This document shows positions 4,031-12,445 of a DNA stretch of 13,846 nucleotides, in pieces. Origin of the DNA: Candidatus Woesearchaeota archaeon (GTDB taxonomy: Archaea; Nanobdellota; Nanobdellia; Woesearchaeales; JASKKU01); contig DSBS01000063.1 in assembly GCA_011045925.1 (NCBI GenBank), positions 1 to 13,846 on the forward strand. The letters are read 5' to 3'. Positions within the stretch are counted from its first letter, which is position 1; each line of letters opens with the position of its first letter. A program made the position numbers and the translations under genes. The notes beneath the pieces are model-generated. The model was not told the origin of the DNA. It saw nothing but the letters and a program-made list of their open reading frames with translations, and searched no databases.

Positions 4031-6844
4031 CTAGGAAACCAACTGTTTCCTTGCTTCTATTGTTGCATTAATCTGGCTTAGCATTTCTTTCTTGTCTTTC
4101 TTTGACTTTGACTTAACAAGCTTCTTTGCCTTTTTAATCAAGTCAGAAACCTCATCAAGTTTGTCAGAAGAAAGATAAGTAGTTATGGTTTCTATTACAT
4201 CCTCTACAGAAAGGTCTTTAGGGTTTCTCTCGGCTTCTGGCTTGGAGGTTTCTGCTTTGGCTTCTTCAGGGGTTTTCAAAGACAACTCAAGCTCCTGCTG
4301 GACTTCCTGCTTCTTTTTAGCTTTCTCTCCTGGCTTCTCCTCTTCTTCCCTGGGCAGAGCCGGCTTTACTGCTTTTTTTGCCTTTTTTGCAGTTTGGGCT
4401 TTTTCTGCTTGCTGGGCTGGTGCTGCAGGGATTAGCCCTGGGTGTTCTGAAGAGCTGTCAAGCAGCTTATCTACCTCATCAAACAGCTGCTGCCGCTCTT
4501 TCTCAGCAAAGCTTTCTTTTGGAGCTGGCTCTGGCTTTTCACGCGATACTGGCTCTTTAACCAGGCTATCAATCTCGTCTAAAAGAACATCCTTCTTCTT
4601 TTCATCAGGCTTAAAGCCAACGCTTTCTTTTTCCTGAGGAATTGCCTCATTAATAAGCTTCTCAATCTCTGAGTCTCTTGATTCTCCAGAAATTTCCTCA
4701 TGCGGAATCTGCACAGGCTGTTTTGCCTTATCTAATGATTCTTCTGATTTTTCCGGCACAGAATACTTGGCAACCTCAGCAAGGCTTTCCAGAACCTCTT
4801 CCTGCCTCTTAATGCTGTGGGAAATCCTTTCTAAAGAGTCTTTTTCCTTCTCGGATTTATGCTTTAGAATCTCGCGCTTTTTTCTAATCAGCTCAAGTTC
4901 CTTTTCAAGCAGGCTTAGCTGCTCATTCATAATCAGGTCTTCATCTGGACTCTGCTCTTTATCAGGTTTAGTCCCTTTACCTGCACTAACAGAATGCTCA
5001 AGGCTTTCAGGGTCATCAAAGAGCTCAGAACCTGCAGGGTTTTGAAAAAGCTCATCATTATGCAGGTCTGGCTTAATTAGCTCTATCATCCTGTCCTTTT
5101 TCTCGGATACACCAACCCTTTCTGGAGGCGGCAGGTCCACAATGGATTCATATTTTATGTCTCTTAACTCCTGCTTAAGCTTTGCAGCATCATTAAAAAA
5201 AGAATTTTCTTCTTCCTGAATACCTTCTGCTCTTTTAGATGACTTAGATGAAATTGCCTTATCCCTTGCTTTAGCCCTGTTAAACAAAGCCCAGGTTTTC
5301 TTTTTTGCTGGCGGGTTTTCTGGACTCTGCGAGGGCTGGTTTTCCTGAAGGGAAGGCTTGTCCTGTTCCTTTTCATCAGCACTATCAGCCAAAGGCTCTT
5401 TTTTCTTAGCAGGGCTGGAAAAGATTGTTTTATTCTTAATTGAGAAATCTTCCGGGACATCCTTAATCTCTTTATCAAAGTCTGGCATGCTGTAAAGCAT
5501 TTTTTCAAGCAGCTCCAGAAATCTTGCCTTTCCAAAAGCATTTTCAAAAAGCCAGAATGCTTTCTTATCAACCTTGTTTACAGCAATTACAGACAGATAC
5601 TCGAGCCTCCTGTCTAAAAAATCGCTTTCTTCTGACTTGCTAAGGGTTTCATAAAGACCAGAGAGGCTTTCCGGAAGAGGCAGGGGCGGCATCTTTTGGT
5701 CTGGCTTAGCTTTTTCTGAAGAGCTGGGCTTTCCGTTGAAGAAGCCAAGCCTTTTCTTTTTTGGGGCTTCTTTTTCTGGCAAAGCCTTTTCATCTCTTTC
5801 AGTATTGCCCTCCTGAATGTTAGGCTCTTTTATGCTCACGCTTTCTATTGTGGGCTCATCTTTTTTTTCATCTTCTTTATTAACTGGTTCTTCCTGGGCA
5901 GGCCTGCTTTCTGCACTGGCTTCGCTGCTAATTTTCACATCCTTTTTTGGCTTCTGAGGAAGTTCTTCACTCAATTCCTTTTCCTGAGCAGGCTCTGTTT
6001 CTTTTGAGCTTACGCTTGCCTTTTCCTTAACCATATCAAAAGATTCATTAACGAGCTCAACAATATCCTTTCTCGAAAAGCAGTTCATTAGCTTTCTTGA
6101 TAATTCCTTAAAGCCTATAACATGCTCAAGCCAGCTGGCAATGCCGTTTCTTCTCGGCAAAGGAAGCACAAGAATATTAAAATCGTGCTCTGGAAGAGAA
6201 TTAATTAGTGAACAAAAATCCTCAAAGGTTGACAAAGAGGCATCTCCTATTTTAAGGTGATGATGCTCTGGAACAGGCTTTAATGCCTTGTTTGCCCAAT
6301 CAAAAGAGCCGGATTCGCTTTTTGGAGCTGGCTTTTTCTCTGGCTCAGGACTCTTCTTTTGATGCTTTTTTGCCGGCGTTTTATCTTCTTTTTTCGCTGG
6401 CTCTTCCTCAACCTGGGCAGGAGGCTTATTGCCCTTACCTAAAGAGATATCACCATATATATCGCTAGCGCCTTTAAGCTTATCTAGGATTGCCTGCCTG
6501 TCCTTTAAAAGAGACACCTCAAAAGAAAGCGCACTCTCTGGAACTGCAGAATCAAGAAAGACCACTATGGCGTTCCTGAAAACGGCCTCATGAGCCCTGA
6601 AAGAAGCATCGTTGGTATTCTGAAGAAAATCAATAACCTCCGAAAGCCTTCGGAAATCAGGAACTTCCTTATTCTGCACTTCCTCTTTCTTTGGCTGCTC
6701 TTTCTTTTCATGCTTAAGGTTTTCCAGCTCCTGCTTGAGGTGCTCAATAATATCCTTTTCCTCTGGCTCATTAAGCTCTTCAAGGTCAATGTCCTCATCT
6801 AGGCTTGGAAGCTCCTTTCTACCGAAAATTTTAAAATTAAGCAT
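4031..6844 (-). CDS. Large charged modular scaffold-like protein (937 aa)
   Basis: An intracellular protein with no signal peptide or membrane helix, dominated by Glu/Lys/Pro/Ser-rich linkers. Three compact helical modules interrupt the linkers, at residues ~62-124, ~194-265 and ~388-452. They share a pattern of a short helix, an F-containing segment, a hydrophobic or Trp-bearing helix and a final LxxKL-type helix. The second (HLKIGDASLSTFEDFCSLI, then ASWLEHVIGFKELSRKL) recalls short DUF5752-like archaeal domains. Residues ~638-690 form a coiled coil, and ~876-937 a helical C-terminal domain. Basic-aromatic motifs recur at ~4-13, 362-372 and 513-524. ATG 6844 is chosen over GTG 6862 because the TATA box lies 27-28 nt upstream of it. 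It is divergent from valS. Multivalent scaffolding is inferred from architecture only. Confidence 0.8.
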   Translation of the reverse strand: MLNFKIFGRKELPSLDEDIDLEELNEPEEKDIIEHLKQELENLKHEKKEQPKKEEVQNKEVPDFRRLSEVIDFLQNTNDASFRAHEAVFRNAIVVFLDSAVPESALSFEVSLLKDRQAILDKLKGASDIYGDISLGKGNKPPAQVEEEPAKKEDKTPAKKHQKKSPEPEKKPAPKSESGSFDWANKALKPVPEHHHLKIGDASLSTFEDFCSLINSLPEHDFNILVLPLPRRNGIASWLEHVIGFKELSRKLMNCFSRKDIVELVNESFDMVKEKASVSSKETEPAQEKELSEELPQKPKKDVKISSEASAESRPAQEEPVNKEDEKKDEPTIESVSIKEPNIQEGNTERDEKALPEKEAPKKKRLGFFNGKPSSSEKAKPDQKMPPLPLPESLSGLYETLSKSEESDFLDRRLEYLSVIAVNKVDKKAFWLFENAFGKARFLELLEKMLYSMPDFDKEIKDVPEDFSIKNKTIFSSPAKKKEPLADSADEKEQDKPSLQENQPSQSPENPPAKKKTWALFNRAKARDKAISSKSSKRAEGIQEEENSFFNDAAKLKQELRDIKYESIVDLPPPERVGVSEKKDRMIELIKPDLHNDELFQNPAGSELFDDPESLEHSVSAGKGTKPDKEQSPDEDLIMNEQLSLLEKELELIRKKREILKHKSEKEKDSLERISHSIKRQEEVLESLAEVAKYSVPEKSEESLDKAKQPVQIPHEEISGESRDSEIEKLINEAIPQEKESVGFKPDEKKKDVLLDEIDSLVKEPVSREKPEPAPKESFAEKERQQLFDEVDKLLDSSSEHPGLIPAAPAQQAEKAQTAKKAKKAVKPALPREEEEKPGEKAKKKQEVQQELELSLKTPEEAKAETSKPEAERNPKDLSVEDVIETITTYLSSDKLDEVSDLIKKAKKLVKSKSKKDKKEMLSQINATIEARKQLVS

Positions 6845-6867
6845 AAAGTATTCTATTTTCACGAAAA

Positions 6868-6875
6868 TTTAAATA
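6868..6875. promoter_or_regulatory. Shared, nearly symmetric TATA element between the scaffold gene and valS
   Basis: The core reads TTTAAATA on plus and TATTTAAA on minus, inside a longer A/T palindrome-like tract. Its centre is 27-28 nt from ATG 6844 (minus) and 34-35 nt from ATG 6906 (plus). It could therefore drive a leaderless mRNA leftwards and a short-leader mRNA rightwards. Confidence 0.55.
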
Positions 6876-6891
6876 AGTTTGTATCTTTTCC

Positions 6892-6899
6892 GGAGTGAT
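6892..6899 (+). promoter_or_regulatory. Shine-Dalgarno-like sequence before valS
   Basis: GGAGTGAT lies 6-13 nt before ATG 6906 and complements the archaeal 16S tail except for one missing G. It is one of the few clear ribosome-binding sites in the window and supports this start. It would be used only if transcription starts upstream of about 6890. Confidence 0.45.
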
Positions 6900-6905
6900 T
6901 AAAAA

Positions 6906-9359
6906 ATGTCAGATAAAAAACAAGGCCAGAATAAGTATAATTTCAGCACTGCTGAGAGCAAGTGGCAGGAGTATTGGATTAAAAGGGAAACCTTTCGCTT
7001 TGATGAGAATAACAAGAAAAAGCAGGTTTTCTCAATAGACACTCCTCCTCCTACTGTTTCCGGGGAGATGCATATAGGCCATGCTTTTGCCTATGCACAA
7101 ATGGATTTTATTGCCAGATTCAAAAGAATGAGGGGTTTTAGCCTCTTTTACCCGTTTGGCTTTGATGACAACGGCTTGCCTACTGAAAGGTTTGTTGAGA
7201 AGAAGACAGGAAAGCATGCAAAAAGCATGTCAAGGCTTGCCTTTATTCAGCTTTGCCTGCAGGAGACAAAAGACGCAGAAGAAAGGCTCAGGCAGGACTG
7301 GGTTTCTCTTGGCTTGTCATGCGACTGGAATATTTACTATGCAACAATAGACGAAAACAGCAGAAGGGTCTCTCAGCTTTCCTTCATTGAATTATATGAA
7401 AAAGGAAGAGAATACAGGAAAGAAGCGCCCACTCTCTGGTGCCCAACCTGCTCTACTGCTGTTGCACAGGCCGAGATTACCGATAAAAAGAAAGAAAGCC
7501 ATTTCAGTGACATAGTTTTCAAGGTTGGTGAGCAAGAGCTTATTATTTCAACAACCAGGCCCGAAATGCTGCCCGCTTGTGTTGCAGTGTTTATCCATCC
7601 TGAAGACAAGAGAGCAAAAGCGCTGCTGGGCAAAAAGGCATCTGTTCCCATATTTAATTTTGAAGTCCCTATTATTACTGATGAGAAAGTTCAGCAGGAC
7701 AAAGGCACTGGAGTGGTTATGTGCTGCACCTTCGGAGACCTTACTGATGTTGAATGGTTCCTTGCACACAACCTTCCTTTGAAAGAGGCTATTACCAAAG
7801 ATGGAAAGATGAGCAGCATTGCCGGCAAATACGAGGGAATGGACATAAAGGATGCAAGAAGAGCAATTATAAACGACTTAAAAGAACAAGGGCTGCTTAA
7901 AAAGCAAGAGAGCATAGGCCATTTTGTCAATACTCATGAAAGATGCGGCACAGAGATTGAGATAGTTCATTCAAGGCAATGGTTCATAAAGTACCTTGAC
8001 CTCAAAGATGAGTTTATTGAGCTTGGAAAAAAGCTAAGGTGGCATCCCGACTTCATGAGGATTAGGTACGAAAACTGGGTTAATGGCCTGCAGTGGGACT
8101 GGTGTATTTCAAGGCAGAGGTTCTTTGGCGTGCCCTTCCCAGTGTGGTACTGCAAGAGCTGCGGTGAAATCGTTGTTGCAAGAAAGGAAAGCCTGCCTGT
8201 AGACCCAACAATTGACTCTCCTCCCTTAAAGGAGTGCCCTGAATGCAGCTCCAAAGAGTTTTGTCCTGAGACTGATGTAATGGACACCTGGGCAACAAGC
8301 GCCTTAACTGTGTTTATTGCGAGCAAGTGGAAAAAAGACAAGGCTTTCTTCAGCAGGATTTTTCCGATGAGCTTAAGGTCTAACGGCCACGACATCATTT
8401 CCTTCTGGCTTTTCAATGCTATTGTAAAAAGCTACCTTCATGAGGGCAAGCTGCCCTGGAGCGATGTAATGATAAACGGGTTTGTGCTTGACCCAAAAGG
8501 GCAGAAAATGTCTAAGTCTAAGGGCAACATCTCGCGGCCACAAGACGTAATCAAGGAGTACGGATCTGATGTCCTTAGGTATTGGGCTGCAAGCAAAAGC
8601 CTTGGCGAAGACATACTAATCAGTGAAAAAGATTTGATTACAGGAAAGAAGCTCATCAATAAGCTATGGAACGCATCACGGTTCTGCATAATGCACTTAG
8701 ATAAAAAAGAAAGGCCAGGCAAGCCAGAAAGGCTTTCAACAGTAGACAAGTGGCTGCTTTTCAAGCTCAGCAGGGTTATAACTGAAGCTACTGAGGCTTT
8801 TGAGGAATATAAGTTTTCAAAATCAAAAGCGCTTGCTGAACAGTTTTTCTGGAACGACTTCTGCGACAATTACCTGGAGATTATCAAAGACAAGCTTTAC
8901 AACCCTGACAGCTATGATAAAGATACAATAGGCTCTGTCAAGTATACGCTTTATCACGCATTGCTTGCACAGCTAAAGCTGCTAGCCCCTTTCCTCTGCC
9001 ACATTTGTGAAGAGATTTATCATGCAGACTTTAAAGAAAAAGAAAACGAAGACAGCATACACCTCTGTGAATGGCCCAAGGGGTTCAGCGTTGGAGAAAA
9101 GGAATCTTTTGATGCCGGCGAGATGCTTGTGGACATTCTCTCTTCAGTCAGAAAAATCAAAAACCTTGAGAGAAAGTCCCTTAAAGCAGAGATTAGCCTT
9201 GAAGTTGCTCCACAGAATGATTATGACAAAAAGCTAATTTTGTCTATAGAGACAGATCTGATGAAAGTAGCGAAAGCAAAAAACATAAAGATTGTATCTA
9301 AGAAACTTAAAGAGAAAACAAAGGTATTTAATACAGGGATCTCTGTTGACTTTCTTTGA
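6906..9359 (+). CDS. valS: Valyl-tRNA synthetase, archaeal type
   Basis: A class I aminoacyl-tRNA synthetase that charges tRNA-Val and edits misactivated threonine. The order of parts is complete. The signature GEMHIGHAFAYAQMDF has HIGH at residues 56-59. The first Cys pair is C179/C182. The CP1 editing domain carries STTRPE at 215-220 and GTG at 267-269. A Zn ribbon follows with C416/C419/C444/C447, then the DTWATSALT segment, KMSKS at 534-538 and the helical anticodon-binding domain from ~640 to 760. At 817 residues it is the usual size for the shorter archaeal ValRS and lacks a long C-terminal arm. It is divergent from the scaffold gene, and its 3' end overlaps the convergent winged-helix gene by 32 nt. 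Confidence 0.97.
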   Translation: MSDKKQGQNKYNFSTAESKWQEYWIKRETFRFDENNKKKQVFSIDTPPPTVSGEMHIGHAFAYAQMDFIARFKRMRGFSLFYPFGFDDNGLPTERFVEKKTGKHAKSMSRLAFIQLCLQETKDAEERLRQDWVSLGLSCDWNIYYATIDENSRRVSQLSFIELYEKGREYRKEAPTLWCPTCSTAVAQAEITDKKKESHFSDIVFKVGEQELIISTTRPEMLPACVAVFIHPEDKRAKALLGKKASVPIFNFEVPIITDEKVQQDKGTGVVMCCTFGDLTDVEWFLAHNLPLKEAITKDGKMSSIAGKYEGMDIKDARRAIINDLKEQGLLKKQESIGHFVNTHERCGTEIEIVHSRQWFIKYLDLKDEFIELGKKLRWHPDFMRIRYENWVNGLQWDWCISRQRFFGVPFPVWYCKSCGEIVVARKESLPVDPTIDSPPLKECPECSSKEFCPETDVMDTWATSALTVFIASKWKKDKAFFSRIFPMSLRSNGHDIISFWLFNAIVKSYLHEGKLPWSDVMINGFVLDPKGQKMSKSKGNISRPQDVIKEYGSDVLRYWAASKSLGEDILISEKDLITGKKLINKLWNASRFCIMHLDKKERPGKPERLSTVDKWLLFKLSRVITEATEAFEEYKFSKSKALAEQFFWNDFCDNYLEIIKDKLYNPDSYDKDTIGSVKYTLYHALLAQLKLLAPFLCHICEEIYHADFKEKENEDSIHLCEWPKGFSVGEKESFDAGEMLVDILSSVRKIKNLERKSLKAEISLEVAPQNDYDKKLILSIETDLMKVAKAKNIKIVSKKLKEKTKVFNTGISVDFL

Positions 9360-9672
9360 TTGCCAGGTGGGCCTTTTGTATTTTTTCCCTAAGCGCAGGA
9401 TCAAGCTGAACGACCCTTGCTGGAGAAAGAGAATAATAAACCTTTCTTGCTACACTTCCCCAGGAAAAGCTTCCTTGCTCTTCTGCAACCTCTTCCACAT
9501 TAAAGGTGCCGAGCTCTAGGCCTTTGTTAAGGTGGTAGTAAACTGAGCGCATAGTAACATGTGGAAAGACTCTCTCGTAAATCTTGGAAATAAGATAGCC
9601 ATCACCTTTCCCAATCACAAACAGGATTCTTATAATATTCTCCCGGATCTCGCTATATGGCTTTCTTCCCAT
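9328..9672 (-). CDS. Winged-helix DNA-binding protein, PadR/MarR-like size
   Basis: A 114-residue protein starting MGRKPYSEIRENIIRILF. Residues ~8-60 form a helix-turn-helix (GDGYLISKIYERVF, then VTMRSVYYHLNKGLELG), followed by a wing-like strand pair (GTFNVEEV, then KVYYSLSP) and a helical, charged tail. YxHLxKGxELG is typical of winged-helix regulators that read a gene from a recognition helix. No effector domain or metal site is visible, so targets and signals are unknown. ATG 9672 is preferred to upstream in-frame starts because the TATA box is 27-28 nt away. Its last 32 nt lie antisense to the end of valS, and its promoter is back to back with that of the acidic protein gene. Confidence 0.75.
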   Translation of the reverse strand: MGRKPYSEIRENIIRILFVIGKGDGYLISKIYERVFPHVTMRSVYYHLNKGLELGTFNVEEVAEEQGSFSWGSVARKVYYSLSPARVVQLDPALREKIQKAHLAIKESQQRSLY

Positions 9673-9695
9673 ATAAAACGCTTGAGTTTTGCCAT

Positions 9696-9703
9696 TTATA
9701 ATA
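9696..9703 (-). promoter_or_regulatory. TATA box for the winged-helix gene
   Basis: TATTATAA on the minus strand, centred 27-28 nt before ATG 9672, preceded (minus strand) by a run of ten A residues fitting a purine-rich BRE. Confidence 0.5.
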
Positions 9704-9742
9704 CTTTTTTTTTTGCATAAAAACCAAAACAAAGGGCAAAGA

Positions 9743-9750
9743 TTTAAAAA
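9743..9750 (+). promoter_or_regulatory. TATA box for the acidic small protein gene
   Basis: TTTAAAAA preceded by GA, about 29 nt before ATG 9776. No Shine-Dalgarno sequence is present, in keeping with leaderless translation. Confidence 0.45.
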
Positions 9751-9775
9751 CAGAAAAGAATTGCTAAAACATACA

Positions 9776-9979
9776 ATGGCAGAAGAAAAAATAAAAGAAG
9801 AAGAATCTTTTGAAGAGGGTAACGAAGAGGAGTTTTCTACCGAGGATTTGGTGTACGATGCTCATCTTAAAATAGACGCGCTGATAGACCTTCTTATAGA
9901 AAAGCAGATAATAACTGAGGAAGAGTTCAACGCGAAGCTGGATAAGATTGTTGAAGAGGATTTTGAGGAAGAAGAGTAA
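9776..9979 (+). CDS. 67-residue acidic protein of unknown function
   Basis: A small soluble protein with an extreme Glu content. A disordered acidic N-terminus (MAEEKIKEEESFEEGNEEE) leads into a two-helix segment, DAHLKIDALIDLLIEKQIIT and EEEFNAKLDKIVEED, which looks like a helical hairpin suited to protein binding. An in-frame extension back to 9689 exists but would cover the promoter, and its reading is unconvincing. ATG 9776 agrees with the TATA box. It ends 55 nt before gyrA on the same strand and may be co-transcribed with it, though gyrA also has its own promoter-like sequence. I do not recognise the family. Confidence 0.75.
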   Translation: MAEEKIKEEESFEEGNEEEFSTEDLVYDAHLKIDALIDLLIEKQIITEEEFNAKLDKIVEEDFEEEE

Positions 9980-9996
9980 TCTGACACCCTTTTTGA

Positions 9997-10022
9997 TTTT
10001 TAAAGCTTAAAACATAAAGGAG
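9997..10022 (+). promoter_or_regulatory. Promoter-like A/T tract and ribosome-binding site before gyrA
   Basis: TTTTTAAA at 9997-10004 and GCTTAAAA at 10005-10012 are possible TATA boxes 27-35 nt before ATG 10035. AAAGGAG at 10016-10022 is a Shine-Dalgarno match 12 nt before the ATG. The two signals are alternatives: a start from the nearer box would give an almost leaderless mRNA without the ribosome-binding site. Confidence 0.35.
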
Positions 10023-10034
10023 AAGCTATTCATA

Positions 10035-12440
10035 ATGGAAAAAAAGATTGAAAAGCCGATTGAGCAGGAACTGAAAGAGTCTTACATTGATTATGCAATG
10101 TCTGTGATAATCGGAAGAGCTCTGCCAAATGTAAAAGACGGGCTGAAGCCTGTTCACAGGCGGGTTTTGTTTTCCATGTATGAGCTTTCTCTTTTCCATA
10201 ACAAGCCTTTCAAGAAGTCTGCAAGGATTGTCGGAGACTGCCTTGGCAAGTATCACCCGCATGGAGACTCTGCTGTTTACGATGCTCTTGTAAGGATGTC
10301 TCAGCCTTTCTCCCTTAGGTATCCCCTAATAAATGGACAAGGAAATTTTGGAAGCATTGATGGAGACTCTGCTGCTGCCATGAGGTATACTGAAGCAAAG
10401 CTTTCCAGGATTGCCGAAGAAATGCTTGAGGACCTTGAAAAAGAAACGGTTGGTTTTACTAACAACTTTGATGAAAGCCTTAAAGAGCCGGTTGTTTTGC
10501 CAAGCAAGTTTCCTAATCTTCTTGTTAACGGGTCTTCCGGTATTGCTGTTGGGATGGCAACAAGCATTCCGCCTCACAACCTTACAGAAATTTCCAAAGC
10601 AATTGGTTTTCTGATAGACAACCCAAACGCTACTATAAATGAGATTACTAACATAATTAAAGGGCCTGATTTCCCCACAGGGGCAGAGATTATTGGAAGA
10701 AAAGGAATTTTAGACTATTTACACACTGGCAAGGGGAAAGCGGTAATCAGGTCGAAAATTGACCTTGATGATAAAGGCAGCAAAAGAAAGCTTATCATAA
10801 CCGAGATTCCGTATATGGTTAATAAGACAACGCTTATTGAGGGCATTGCTGACCAGGTTAAGCGGGAAGTGATAAGGGGCATCTCAAGCATAAAGGACGA
10901 GTCTAACAAGGAAGGCATAAGGATTGTTCTCGAGCTTAAGAACGATGCAAAGGAACAGCTTGTAATGAACCAGCTTTACAAGCACACGATGCTGCAGACC
11001 TCTATGGGAATCCAGCTGCTTGTGCTTGACGGGCAAAAGCCTGTTGTGGTAAACATCAAGCAGATGATTGAAAAGTTTATTGAGCACAGGTGCGAGATTA
11101 TCGAGAAAAGAACCCAGTTCGAGCTCAGCAAGGCACAAAGCAGGATTCATATTCTAAAAGGATTGATTATTGCACTTAAGCACATTGATGAGGTAATCAA
11201 GACCATCAAAGCCAGCGATAATGCAGAGATGGCGAAAGCTTCTCTTATATCTGAATATTCATTATCGGAAATACAAGCGGGAGCTATTCTTGATATGAAG
11301 CTCCAGAGGCTTACCCGGCTTGAAACAGAAAAGATTGAAAGCGAGATATCAGAGCTTGAGAAAAAGGTCAAGGAATACAAGGAGATTCTTGCATCCAGAA
11401 GCAAGGTGCTTGGAATAGTAAAAGGAGAAACCGAAGAAATCGAGAAAAAGTATGGAGACAAAAGAAGAACAGCAATTTTTGATGGAGGCATTGAAGAAAT
11501 TGAAGAAGAAGACCTTATTGAAGATAAGCCGTGGGCTGTAATTATAAGCGAAGACAATTACATTAAAAGAACCTCGCTTGAGAATTACCGGCTGCAGAGA
11601 AGAGGCGGAAGGGGGCTTGTAGGCGCCAAGATAAATGAAGAAGACATTGTAAAGGACATCTTTGTTGCATCATCAAAAGACTACCTGCTTGTTTTTACAA
11701 GCAAAGGCACAGTCAACTGGCTTAAGACTTACATGGTGCCCGAGAGCTCAAGAACATCAAAAGGAAGGCCCATTGCAAGCATGATAGATATTGGGAAAGA
11801 TGAAAAGATATCAGCAGTTATGCCTTTAAGAAACCTGGATGACGATTTTCTTATCTTCTCAACAAAGAAAGGCACTGTAAAGAAAACAGCAACAAAGTAT
11901 TACTCAAACCCAAGGAAAAAGGGGATAATAGCAATAAAGCTGGACAATCAGGATGAACTGATTTCAGTTAAAAACTGCAGGCACGACTCAGATATTATGA
12001 TATTCACAAAAAAAGGGGTGGCTGTGCATTTTATCAGCAAAGATGTCCGGGCAATGGGAAGGAATTCTGCTGGAGTCAGGGGAATAAGGCTTGAGGAAGG
12101 GGACCACGTAATTTCAATGGCTGTATGCTCTCCTGAGGAGCAGATAGTCACCATCTCATCGAAAGGCTATGGCAAAAGGACAGAGGTTTCCAAGTATAGG
12201 CTGACCCGAAGAGGGGGAAAAGGCGTCAGAAATATTCTCCTTACGGAAAAGAACGGAGATGCTGTTGACTGCCTGAATGTAATAGGAGATGAGGAAATCC
12301 TTGTAATAACAGCAAAAGGGATTATTATAAGAACAAATGCTTCAGACATTCCCATCTACGGGCGAAGCTCTCAGGGAGTAAGGATTATCCGGCTTGATGA
12401 GCATGACGAAGTAGCTTCCTTCTCCAAAATCCTTGACTGA
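10035..12440 (+). CDS. gyrA: DNA gyrase subunit A
   Basis: The breakage-reunion subunit of type IIA topoisomerase, which with GyrB introduces negative supercoils using ATP. The N-terminal winged-helix/tower part begins ESYIDYAMSVIIGRALP. The quinolone-resistance region HPHGDSAVYD keeps the wild-type Ser79 and Asp83 (E. coli 83 and 87). The catalytic Tyr118 lies in AAMRYTEAKLS. The coiled-coil and tower region follows to ~490. The GyrA box QRRGGRG at 521-527 opens the DNA-wrapping pinwheel and identifies gyrase rather than topoisomerase IV. The full 801 residues are intact. Archaeal gyrases are considered bacterial acquisitions. gyrB is not next to it, although many genomes pair them. The next gene starts after 5 nt. 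Confidence 0.97.
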   Translation: MEKKIEKPIEQELKESYIDYAMSVIIGRALPNVKDGLKPVHRRVLFSMYELSLFHNKPFKKSARIVGDCLGKYHPHGDSAVYDALVRMSQPFSLRYPLINGQGNFGSIDGDSAAAMRYTEAKLSRIAEEMLEDLEKETVGFTNNFDESLKEPVVLPSKFPNLLVNGSSGIAVGMATSIPPHNLTEISKAIGFLIDNPNATINEITNIIKGPDFPTGAEIIGRKGILDYLHTGKGKAVIRSKIDLDDKGSKRKLIITEIPYMVNKTTLIEGIADQVKREVIRGISSIKDESNKEGIRIVLELKNDAKEQLVMNQLYKHTMLQTSMGIQLLVLDGQKPVVVNIKQMIEKFIEHRCEIIEKRTQFELSKAQSRIHILKGLIIALKHIDEVIKTIKASDNAEMAKASLISEYSLSEIQAGAILDMKLQRLTRLETEKIESEISELEKKVKEYKEILASRSKVLGIVKGETEEIEKKYGDKRRTAIFDGGIEEIEEEDLIEDKPWAVIISEDNYIKRTSLENYRLQRRGGRGLVGAKINEEDIVKDIFVASSKDYLLVFTSKGTVNWLKTYMVPESSRTSKGRPIASMIDIGKDEKISAVMPLRNLDDDFLIFSTKKGTVKKTATKYYSNPRKKGIIAIKLDNQDELISVKNCRHDSDIMIFTKKGVAVHFISKDVRAMGRNSAGVRGIRLEEGDHVISMAVCSPEEQIVTISSKGYGKRTEVSKYRLTRRGGKGVRNILLTEKNGDAVDCLNVIGDEEILVITAKGIIIRTNASDIPIYGRSSQGVRIIRLDEHDEVASFSKILD

Positions 12441-12445
12441 AAAGA

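Noticed and set aside
4185..4637. Plus-strand frame of 150 codons inside the scaffold gene
   Set aside because: Its Ser/Phe/Leu-rich translation is the antisense image of Glu/Lys-rich codons; no start signal.
9705..9714. Run of ten T as an intrinsic terminator
   Set aside because: It lies upstream of the winged-helix TATA box, where the A-run on the minus strand fits a BRE; it does not follow a plus-strand gene end, valS having ended about 345 nt earlier.
10326..10577. Antisense frames within gyrA
   Set aside because: They lie wholly inside a highly conserved gyrA region and have no independent start signals or family features.
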